Part shown: piece after piece, positions 47,397 to 57,838 of the stretch | Layout of the letters: every line of letters starts with the position of its first letter | How positions within the stretch are numbered: position 1 is the first letter of the stretch | Assembly: GCF_000499845.2 (NCBI RefSeq) | Contig: NC_023750.2 | Span: 34,834,699-34,898,698, forward strand | Origin: Phaseolus vulgaris | Lineage: Eukaryota > Streptophyta > Magnoliopsida > Fabales > Fabaceae | Reading direction: 5' to 3' | DNA: 64,000 nt | Notes under the pieces: model-generated | Seen by the model: the letters and a program-made list of their open reading frames with translations, nothing else | Told to the model about the DNA's origin: nothing | Database searches by the model: none | Translations under genes and position numbers: made by a program

Positions 47397-49278
47397 ACCT
47401 CAATATAATTTTCAACCACCAAATCAATTTGTACATGTACTTTGACCAACAATATCCGATACATCAGATGTATATTTAGAAAATGAAGAGGAAGAAAATG
47501 AGGAAACTGAGTTGCAAACACATCAACAAAGGCCTGCAGCCTACAAAAGAGCATGGCTTGTTGATATCATTCGTAAGCCACTATATATCAAGTTCAAAAA
47601 TGAAATTTGTACAAAGCCACTATTAATTTTTTAAAAGCATACAATATTATATAGTTATATATGCAATATTATCTTTTTGGTTTAGTCATATATCCCTTAA
47701 GACAAATGTTTTTAATATTTCACATATGATGAAGGAAAGAGAAACACAAAACAACTAAGAACCAATGATGTTTGGCCTCTACCTCTAAATGAAAGGATTG
47801 TTGTGCAATGGAATAATGAGGGCCAACCAATTGCAGATGGTGGAACATTATTGAATAAGTTCTTAGGTAGTATTGCAAGAAACTATAATGCATTTCCTAT
47901 TATTTATTCTAGGTGGAGGAAGGTTCCTAAAGTTTATAAAGAAGATATACTTAAACACACTATTTAGGTAATCATATCCAAAATTATACTATAATTTAAT
48001 TTATAATTTAAATATACTATAATTATTGTTAATTTTAATTATTGATTGTTTTGAAGGCTAAATTTCATGTTCGTTCTGATGTTCATATAAATTATGTCCT
48101 TAAATAACTTAACACAAAATGGAGAGACCACCGACAAGAATCGTGGGAAGAAAGGAATGATGAAACACGTACAAGAGATGAATTGATTGTTATGGCTCCA
48201 AAAGGAATAAATAAATATTATTTGGCTTCTTTTGTGAATTATCGTCTAAATTAAAAAACAAAGGTATATTTGAAACATTTTTTAGGCATTTACATTCAGA
48301 CTTATTGATTTTTATATGTTGATGATTAGGAAAATGCCCTAAAAAATAAAGAGAATTGGACAAAGCAAATCATTGCTCACACAGGTGGATCTAAGAGATG
48401 AAATGGTGACATCTTTACATATGTTCATGTCAAATTTATGTTTTAATCTCTCTTACATTGTGTCATGTAATTTTTCTTCCTTTTAATAGGAAAAAGAGTA
48501 TGGCCACAAGGTTAGTAGAGGAGATGTATGGATAGCTACACATAAACATGCTAATGGAGTATTTGTGAGTGATGAAGCGAGGGAAATTTGTATAAGTTCA
48601 ATTATAATAAATTATATAATTGTCAACCACACTTAATGTAATTTTAATTAGTTTCTTCTTGTGTTGTTTCTAGGAAAAAATTCAAGCATATGAATTAACC
48701 TCATCACCATTCATATCAAATACTGATTCCTTAGCTTATGTTTTCTGAAGCCGAAAACATTGTGGACGTGTTAGGTTTGCGTCCTTGCCCATCTAAAGTG
48801 TTTGGCTGCAATGCTCATTCGTATATATAGTGGAACATCTTCAAGTTTGCCTTCCTATACACATTTACAAAATTAGGTTTATAAGTTTTTACTTTTACTT
48901 TATCATATATTTTTTACTTGTTTAATTGTGTATCCATATATTTTTTATGCTTAAAATTTATATTTAGAACTTACTTATTTTAATTCTTATTAAATATGTT
49001 AATGAAATGAAGTTTGTGTTCTAAACTAGGTTTCTTCATTAACATCTCAAGTTAATGAAATGAAGGCAATAATGACTTTTTTTGGTGCAAAACTATCAAG
49101 GAGAATTGCCTCGTGATTTTGCTATGTTTCATGCATTACCGACAATATTTAAATCTTGATTAAATCAATATATATTTTGTATTATAATTGAAATGCTACT
49201 AATTATGAATATTTTTTTATATATTAGGCATCTGATCAAGGAAGTGTTCCTAATGATGAAACAAATGATCAAGATTAA

Positions 49279-50232
49279 GAACCATTCTAGTGTTTTAACA
49301 TTGCAAGTACTATAGTTTATTTTTAAAATAACTTTTGTTGCCCATTTTGTTACTATGACAAAGAATGATTGGAAGCCATATAATGATAGGTAAAAAAAAT
49401 TGTTCTCTAGATCTCTAAGGTAGGAATTGATTTCAAATATACTATAGTTTGTTTGACTATTATTATTCTATTTGTTGTCAGAGTTTGTTATGTGTTTTAT
49501 AACCTCTATATATACATCTATCTTTTGAATTGTGATACATCTAAATTTTGACTCCTTTGTTTAGCAATTGAAATGCTTAATTTTTGTCTACTACAATATT
49601 TCCATGATGATGATGCTCCTCAATAATCCAGGACTAGCAAAAAATAGGATCAAACTCAGGGTTTGGTAGAGTTACTAATTCAAATGACATGGAATATCAA
49701 ATATCAATAGGATAGGAAACATTAATTAAGTTCATGTTACAAAAAAAATATATTAGAAAATCTCAGTTTGATGTATAACAATTCTATTAGAACATACACT
49801 TAAACAAATTTTACAAATGACGTAACTAGTTCAAAACAACTTGACTTATTATGCTAAAGAGAAATTGTGATATTTCAAATTTGAAGTCAATTCCATCAAC
49901 CATTGAATGGTAGAATACTTTGAATGAATCCATGATCATTCTAAAGAAAATAATAAATTATTGGCTTGAATATACATTGTCACAATACATTTGTGTAATG
50001 TCGCGATAAAAGGCAACTAAATTCTTTAAAAAAAAAAAATCTATTTGTGAATTTCAATAATGTATTTTAAAATCTAGACAATTCATTTGCTTCACTTGAA
50101 TTCCTTAGTGTTGTAAAATGTGTTTGTTTGAATAGTGAAATAAAATTCCCTCAATTCACAAACTCCCTATTTGAATAAAGTAATTGATCTCCTTAAAAAA
50201 CCACGATAATTTTGATATATTATTTAGCTTTA

Positions 50233-50269
<37 letters not shown>

Positions 50270-52248
50270 TGTCATATAATATATGTAGTCTACTAATAAC
50301 AATACAAAACTGTCAAAAAAAATTGATCTCCAGGGATTATTCAAAATCGTTGGTAATTCATTAACTACGTTGCATCTTCTAGGAAAAAAAACGCGAATAA
50401 CACACTTAGCGAGAGTTAAAACAAAAAAAAAAACATTAAAAATAACTTCATGATATAAGCGAGTTTTTCTCACTCATCAACAAAATACATATTGAATATT
50501 CACTTGAGATAGTGGTATTAATAACATGTTGATCCAAATACCTTAAACATCTTTAAAAATTAACTTTTAGTATTGTCGAAATTGATTTTATATCTAACGA
50601 ATTAATTTGTTGTTATTTAATTAGATATTTTATCATATTCCAAAGATTATAAATATAATTTTATTTTTTAGGAAATATTTACTCAATATTTTTTTTAATT
50701 TATTTAATTATTTAAATATTTTTAAGTTCTTAAATATAATCATTAAGCGTTGAAGAATAACTCACCACTCAACATTTATTATCAAAGTTCAACGAGCATT
50801 CAACAAAGAGATCATTCTCTTCAACTCGATATCCACCGAGTTCATCTCGAATAACAATATATATAATAAGGAAAATTTACTTTGTGCGTAAATCTAGACA
50901 AAAATAGTATTTTGTAGATTCAGAAAGTAAACTTCTCATAATAATTATGCAGGCTAGCTATCTAAATTCTTAGATATCCTAATATATAAGAAGCAGCATC
51001 ATCAACATTTCTCACAAAATCACCCACAAGCATTCTTATTGACATATATGACTACTAACTTTAAGACCAATTTCGATATCAATTTTCTAATTGTTTATAT
51101 AAATAAGTTTTAAATCATTTCATGTACCAAAAAGTTTTAAAATGTAAAATGTTCTGAAATAAGAACCCATGCTTCAATCTTGGTATTTTAAAAATATAAC
51201 TTTTTTTTAGTTGAACTCGTGTCTTGAAAACGACTTAAATGTATTTTCAAATTTTCTTAAAATTTACACAAATCAGTAAAAATTACTATTTCAACATATG
51301 TATGCCCAACACGGTGAGTGGCTGTTAAACTTTTAGTGTTGACTTGCATGCCTCAAACTATCTTAAAAGTAATCAAAATTCTGGCATGATTGGCATTTAC
51401 CCACCAAAAGCTTCTACCAAATTGACATTATATAACTAATTGACATTGATATGTATTAATTTTTAAAATCTTACAGCTACTCATGGAATAAAAAAAGGTA
51501 GAAAGAAGAAGAAAGATTATTTATAATCTCTGGTTGATTGAACTGATATATTGACTTGAACCAAAGTTTCTTGTACCTATTATAACTTCCGAATGATCAT
51601 CTTAATTTACATATATAAAGTCGCAAGTAGTTCTCAATTGCCATTTTATAGAACAAAAAGTGTGAAAAATATGCCCTTTTCTTTTTATAAACAAAGACTT
51701 GGTCAAAGAAAAACATGACTTTGGCTTCAAATTCAATAAAAGCCTATGAATATGACTCTGCAGATAGATCTATGCATCAAATTGCGATAACATAAATGAA
51801 AGAACGAACAAAGTCAAGCTTTTGCAAAAAACAAATAATTTTGAAAAACAAAACTGTGCATACACATGCATTAAACTAAGCATATATTATTATCATTTCA
51901 TAAAAACCATGTCTCTTTCTAATCTTCCTTAGCCATCATCCCAGTAATAAAAACACTAGCTGAATCCGTCATACATACGCCACGATTTTTCAAGAAACCC
52001 AGTTAAGAATTTGATCTTCATCATCAGTTTAGAAACTCATTTTAGAATACAAGAATCAGGTTTTGATATCTGAAAAACGTGTTACTTACTATTTATGATA
52101 CACAACATGTTTAGAAGCACGTTTCGAACAGAAGAAATCTCAGGTTTAGACATCTGAAAATCAAACATGTTAATATTTAAGGAGTCTACATAGTTTATTT
52201 AATTATGTTCTTATTATCTCTAAGTTATATATGAACAAAATGGATGGA
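49279..52248. other. AT-rich spacer downstream of gene B
   Basis: No supported gene. Contains a TA microsatellite at 50237-50267 and AT-rich homopolymers. A 68-codon minus frame at 50267-50473 has no domain. ~50755-50850 (AGTTCAACGAGCATTCAACA, then CAACTCGATATCCACCGAG) stands out as less AT-rich but was not identified. Confidence 0.5.
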
Positions 52249-53076
52249 TCACTCTCTGAAGAGGTGTTCTTCTCCTGATTGCTGATCTATGTGTTTGATC
52301 CAACGGCAAGGACTCTTTGATGCGGTTGTTTGTGGTGGTGGTGGTGCACCACTTCTACAACCTCCTATGTATGCAATATCCAAACCCTTCCCAACAGGGA
52401 GAAACACTGACCTAACCACTCGCACACCCCTTTGGAGCACCACGCTCCATCTGAACCCGCCACGCAAATTTCTCTGCAATGCGTTCTTGCATGCTAAAAC
52501 TGCTCCTTTAGGACTAACTTCGGCCACCCTTAGAATCCTAGCGAATTCCCTCCTCTTGCAATCCACCACCAGAAAGTCCAGCCCCGCCAGCCGCGACACC
52601 GCCGCCTCCGCCTCCCCCGACACCACCTCCGGCGGCGGAGACACCCCCATCTCCTCCAGGGCCTTTATGTACTGCAGCCTTGACTGTTCATCCGGGACTA
52701 TGCACACGTGCCTTGCACCCGTGTTGCGAGCTGCAACTGCTAAGCCTACGCTTGCGGCTATAGGACCACCGCAGCACCATGATTCCACTATGAACTTTGT
52801 GTTAAATCCTGCAGCCATGGCTGACAGCAACTCCGGTACCCCCGATTCCTTGAATTTCTCACACTGCCAAAACAAACAAATCAAAATCAACCCACATATC
52901 CTTTTTAAACAAATACGAAATCTTTTCTAAGAAAACTAACATCTTTTATCAAATTTATCAGTTAATTTTCTAAGAAAGCAACATGGTTCTTGAATCTTGA
53001 TGTAAAGAGTGCTTACTGATTTAACGGTGTCTATGTAAGCTTTTAAGGCTGTTTCTGGGGACCAAACGAGCTTCAT
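52249..53076 (-). CDS. DUF1442 family protein, gene B
   Basis: Two exons: 53076-53017 and 52863-52249, phase-0 intron with GT/AG borders, 224 residues. Starts MKLVWSPETALKAYIDTVKS, then VPELLSAMAAGFNTKFIVES, a glycine-containing loop (CCGGPIAASVGLAVAA), RHVCIVPDEQSR, LAGLDFLVVDCKRREFARIL, GAVLACKN, FLPVGKGLDIAYIGG and RWIKHIDQQSGEEHLFRE. Same fold family as gene A (SAM-dependent methyltransferase-like, function unknown), and the intron sits at the same place and phase. Exon 2 is GC-rich (many CCG/GCC), unlike the AT-rich surroundings. Soluble; no targeting signal seen. Intact. An antisense frame of the same length is its shadow. Confidence 0.92.
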
Positions 53077-53235
53077 GTGTATGTGCGCGTCTTCTTTCTT
53101 TGTGCTTCTTTGTCTTGGAGTGTGTTATCTTGATCACTTTCTGGGTCAGGATTTTGATAATGAAGGAAGAATAGAGGTACACTTTGACGTACTTGGTAGT
53201 GTTAGGTATGTGTGTTGATAAAATGGTGTGCTGAG

Positions 53236-53250
53236 AAGATTCATATATAT
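53236..53250 (-). promoter_or_regulatory. TATA-like element of gene B
   Basis: TTCATATATATGAA, about 165 bases upstream of the gene B ATG on the minus strand. Position and composition fit a TATA box; the start site is not known. Confidence 0.4.
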
Positions 53251-54347
53251 GAAGAAATTCAGACAGACGCATCAGATATGAGAGGGCGTTGACATTTTGC
53301 TTCCGCAATTTGAACGTGTAGATTGAGCCCAATGAATAAATAATCTATATATGCATGCATATTCATGAATTTCTTTTAAGTATAATTCTATTTATTTAAA
53401 TATATTGCAGATTTTTTTTTCTTTTTCTACATATATTATTACCTTCATTGTTATCTGATTTGGAGATGTCATAAAACCTAAATAGCCATCTGCAGCTGAC
53501 TAATATTTGTTCTTATCCTTATTTTATTCATTTTATCTTTTATTGTAAACCATATAGACCCACATGCTATTAAAAATAAAACGTGTTTTTTTATTAAACT
53601 GGCTTAATTTCTTACCGTTTTTCAAATTATCAATATTTTATACCTTTAAATAGTTTTCTTTTACGCGCATTTTAAATATATTTATGCATATTAATTAATT
53701 ACAAAAATAATATTAATTGCATTTTTTTAATATCTGTGTGAAAACCTTAATGTGAGTATAAAATGGAATATCAAGAGATTATAATAAAGATAAGGGTGCT
53801 GCTGAAATACACACTCTTCACTTCACACATTACGATACAAGAAAATCATTCCATAAAAATTAATTTAATTGCTATAATGATTAAATACATACTAGTTTAG
53901 AGACTAAAAAAATTATTAATTTTTAAATTAATTTTTATTATTGACAAATAGTTTCTAACTTGATATCTAATTAGCTATCAAAGTTTTTGTTATCAAATTT
54001 AGAATCTAAATAATTGGTAGTTAAAACTTTGGTAGCTAATTATATATCAATTTAGAAACTATTTATCAATAATAGAAATTAATTTAGAAATCAATAATTT
54101 TTTAGTTTTTAAAATAATATTTAATTAAGTTAATACAACAATGAATTATTTTTATGTCTAAAATTAATTTTTATTTAATATTTTTTTTAATAATGACATA
54201 AATACATCTACTCCATTAAATTAATATTTTAACTATATTTAATTTATTTTTAATATAAAATATTATTATATTTTTTTGGGTTGTCAAAAATGAAAGTGTT
54301 TCACTCTTAACAGGGTCTAGACAACTTTTTCCTAAAAGAAAAATGAG
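53251..54347. other. AT-rich upstream region of gene B
   Basis: No gene. ~53920-54110 contains an imperfect inverted repeat around ATTAATTTTTAAATTAATTT and AGTTTCTAAATTGATATATA-like arms, possibly a decayed MITE; not firmly bounded. Confidence 0.35.
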
Positions 54348-55415
54348 CAATACAAGAAAATGGTGATTTAGCTTCCATACGTGGGCTAAGTGTAGACGCG
54401 ATTTTCATTGGTCAAACCCACGCAAAGCCGACGCAAAAGTAATTTTGTTTTTTGGCAATCCGACGCATAATGGACGCAGGTATAGATTTAAATATATATA
54501 TATATAAGTTTGCGTGGACTACGATCGACGCAAAGTCGATGCAAATAATGGGAAGCGTGGGCTATAGCTCAAACATAGTTAGAGTTTATTGATTTTATAT
54601 TTATTTAATGTATAACATAGTAATAAATATTATAATTTTTACTTGCTTATTGTATTTATTTTAATTTTTTTAATATTATAATAATTTTTTTTAATTTTAA
54701 TAATTTTGGTATATGTTAGTTAAATTAAATTGATTACATGTTTATTTTTAAATTATTTTAAAAAGTTATCTTAAAAAAATTAAAAAATAATGAAAAATGT
54801 TAAAAAATAATAATTGAGTAAAAGAAAAAATGTAATTAAATTTATAAATTTTATATAAAATACTTAAATTTTTTAAAAATTAATTATTTTAATTTAATTT
54901 AATTTATAATATTATAATAAGTATTTAGATATAAATTAGTTAAATTAAATTTATGAAATTGATTAAGTGTTTAATTTAAAATTATTTAAAGAAATTATAT
55001 TATAAAGTTTATAAAGAATTGAAAGATGTAGAAAAATAATAATTGGGTAAAAAAATACATATTTAAATTTTAAAAATATTTTGTATTTATTTTTTGTTGT
55101 ATAAATTAAATATATGTTTTTTTATATAAATGAAATTAAGTTTTTGTCGTATAAATTAAAATAACTTTTTGTTGTATAAATGAAATGATTATTTTTGTTG
55201 TATAAATTGAATTTAATTGTTTTGTATAAATTAAAGAAAGTTTTTTTTTATAAATTATATACATTTCTTTTATACATTAAATTTATTTATTTGTTATAAA
55301 ATTTAAAATAAAATGAATTAAAATTTTGAAAATTTTAATATAATTTTTGTTAAATTATATTTAAGCTACATATTTATGAAAACTTTCCCAAGACAAAAGA
55401 ATTTTTCTGGTAGTG
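54348..55415. mobile_element. Small non-autonomous CACTA-like element
   Basis: Left end CAATACAAGAAAATG (54348) and right end ATTTTTCTGGTAGTG (to 55415, reverse complement CACTACCAGAAAAAT) form imperfect terminal inverted repeats; the left CACTA has one change. Near the left end GACGCAAAG-like motifs recur (54391, ~54422, ~54430, ~54461, ~54473, ~54529), as subterminal repeats do. The interior is AT-rich and non-coding. The flanking triplets (GAG, GTT) do not match, so the target duplication is not confirmed. Confidence 0.55.
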
Positions 55416-56179
55416 GTTAAAGGTATTTTGATCAATAAAGGGACTTGGGTTCGAGATATAGAATTATCATTTAAATATTTTATTTTAATTATTTTTTTAT
55501 AAAAAAATAGACAAAGTAAATGATCCTTTATCAATAATAAATGTCCTTATATTCACTATACTATAGTGTCAAATGAATAAAAAATGATGATGTATATACG
55601 CATCCATACTAAGAAGAAGTTATCTCACAATTTCTCAATTTAAAACTTCAACAATAACTAATTTGAATATGAAGTTTATCTAGGTAACTCTTCCAAGTGC
55701 TTATCAAATCAAAGGGTTTTATTTTTAGATAAACATGAGAAGCACGCTGATCTGAGGATTATCTTAATACAGTTAAAGGTCGAAATATTGGTATAATTTT
55801 GTACATATAAAAATCTTTAATCGAAGAATTTGTTCTATAACAACTAAGAGTCTTAGAGAAGTCTAAGGATATTTATATAATCTTTCCACTCTGAACTCAC
55901 TTTAAAAATAAAATTTACTATAAAAAAACATATAGCTTTAAAGCTAACAATATCTTAATACAGTAATTGAGTTTATAACTACTATATTATAATGGATTAT
56001 TAATTCATTAAAACACTATATATTTAAGGTAATAACTTATAATGGAACATTACAAATTAAAAAGAAAACAACTTATTCACCAAGAAGTAAGAAAATTACA
56101 TAACAAAAATAAAATATCAATATATATATATATATATATAAATATATATATTCAACATTGTAGCTCAGGGTACTTGAAC
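55416..56179. other. AT-rich spacer
   Basis: No gene; TA microsatellite at about 56119-56153. GGGTTCGAGATATAGAA near 55448 is only a weak Pol III B-box-like string. Confidence 0.45.
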
Positions 56180-57330
56180 CTTGGCTCGAGTCATTTTCTC
56201 TAACCCTTCTTACCCAAAAAAAAGCAAAGACACCATGTGTCCTTGAACCGATAACCATCTTTCGGCTAACCTAGCCTCCTTCGTCCTCGGGACCAACAAA
56301 GGGTAGTACAGGAATATTCACGTATTGTTCATTGGCTACACCTTTCGGCCTGATCTTAGGCCTTGACTCACCCTCCATGGATGAACCTTGCGGAGGAACC
56401 CTTGGATTTTCGAGGCATTGGATTCTCATTAATGTTTGTGTACTTGTGAGGACTGTGAGGACCCCAGATAGTACTAATACTTGTTGGTGAGTGGTTGATG
56501 TGTCCGTAACCTTTCTTCAATCTCCTTCTTTTAATGTTGGCGCTCGGCCGGCTGGGGGGTACCTGCAATTGCACTCTGACGCTCAAGTAGTGTTATGTTT
56601 CAAGTGTGCTATAGTGGGATATGAAAACGTACCTTCCTCCTTTATCTTGCCCCCTTTTATACAAGTGTGTCCTTCCTCTTTATCTGTTACCGTTGGGGAT
56701 ATTTCCCAGATCTTTTAGGTTTATTAGCCTTGAATCATTTAATGCTAATGATTCTTACTAATGACACTTGATATACTAATGACAATCGTTACTTATTCAA
56801 TGCTAGTGGTAGTTGCCGGTAATAATAGTTATTTATTGTGTTCTTTATGTTGTTAATTTACCTTGGACGGTTGGTCCTTGACTCGTCCGGTACCGACCGG
56901 TACATTTGCCCCAGACTTGAAGAGATTAATTTCTGAAGAGTCGAAAATAACTGGTGGAGTTCCCGAGGTGAGATGTGACCGTTGACAATATTTAATGCTT
57001 GGTAGATACGTAACTTTTGAGGGAAAAACCGCCATTCTGTTGCGCACTGTTCCATCATATGGGTTTTGATGGTGGAGATCTTGTGTAGTTTCGTATGCCG
57101 AGTGGCACAGACCGTTGGATGGGAGGGAATCTGACGATACTGGTTCCGTCTTAAGGTTTCCATAAATAGGAGTTACCTTGACATTGAGAGGGTTTACGAT
57201 CTGAAAGGTTCCACCAAGTGCTCCGAGTGCCGACCCTGTGATTCTTTCTTTTGTATCTTGTATCCGATCTAGGTTAGTAATGTCTTCATCTTCTTCCAAC
57301 TCTTCAAATAGCGTGATTCACGTCGAGTCT
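56180..57330 (-). repeat. Probable 3' LTR/terminal region of Tat/Ogre-like copy 2
   Basis: Minus orientation. TATA-like TTGTATAAAAGGGG (plus 56651-56664), followed by a leader with TTGCAGGTACCCCCC near 56565, typical of Tat-type LTR R regions as I recall them. An open minus frame of 148 codons (57299-56853) and one of 72 (56586-56368) lie inside, with no known domain. Borders not resolved; the right edge is interrupted by E2, whose target duplication AGTCT is at 57326-57330. Confidence 0.45.
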
Positions 57331-57797
57331 TGATATGAATCCAAATAGACATGACAATAAAATTGAGAATTTAGGGTTACGGAACGGAATAAATTCAAAA
57401 CAGTAACAATAGAAACCTGGATAAAGGAAGGCGCCACAAACAAAGTTTGATAAGCCTAAGGATGATCGCCACAAGAATTGGTGGATTCTTGATAAGATCG
57501 CAAGATACAGGGAAAAACCCTAGCAGAGAAACACTCTCTAAAATTATCAAAATATTCGTCCCTCTAATCTGAGTTTCAACAGTGTATAAATTACAAAGGT
57601 CTTTTCTTGTTTGTAAGAAAATAAGATGATACTACAATCCTTATATTTCAAGAATGATCATTTGTCCCAGTGGTTAGGTTGATACTCTGTACTTGGTCCT
57701 GAGTTCAAATCCTAACTCCAAATAAAACAATAATATTATTTTATTTTAATATTCCAATCTTGTTGCGCGTGGCCCTTGGGCTTGGATGTCCGCATCA
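57331..57797 (-). repeat. LTR C (3' LTR of E2)
   Basis: 467 bases, same ends as LTR A. Carries the A/B-box segment (57663-57673 and 57702-57712) that LTR D lacks. Confidence 0.93.
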
Positions 57798-57838
57798 TTC
57801 CCTCCCTCTTAAAAGAGCTTGGATACAAATCAGACACA

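Larger units (their letters stand above)
40619..49278 (+). pseudogene. Transposase_24 (En/Spm-type) gene, split and decayed
   Basis: The first exon begins with ATG at 40619 (MSQTPITP) and resumes after an inserted retroelement at 47397 (QYNFQPPNQF). Later exon pieces: 47446-47575 (acidic DVYLENEEEENEETELQ, then RPAAYKRAWLVDII), ~47755-47968 (DVWPLPLNERIVVQWNNEGQ, SRWRKVPKVYKEDI), ~48056-48262 (ESWEERNDETRTRDELIVMA), ~48330-48400, ~48490-48595 (EYGHKVSRGDVWIATHKHAN), ~48675-48740 and ~49230-49278. The pattern is that of plant Ptta/En/Spm Transposase_24 proteins. In-frame stops occur at 47443, ~47967 and elsewhere. No CACTA termini were recognised around it. Confidence 0.7.

Noticed and set aside
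52289..52930. 213-codon plus-strand frame
   Set aside because: Exact antisense of DUF1442 gene B exon 2, open only because that exon is GC-rich.
56853..57299. 148-codon minus frame as a host gene
   Set aside because: No recognised domain, and it lies in the LTR-like end of a Tat/Ogre-type element; kept only as part of that feature.
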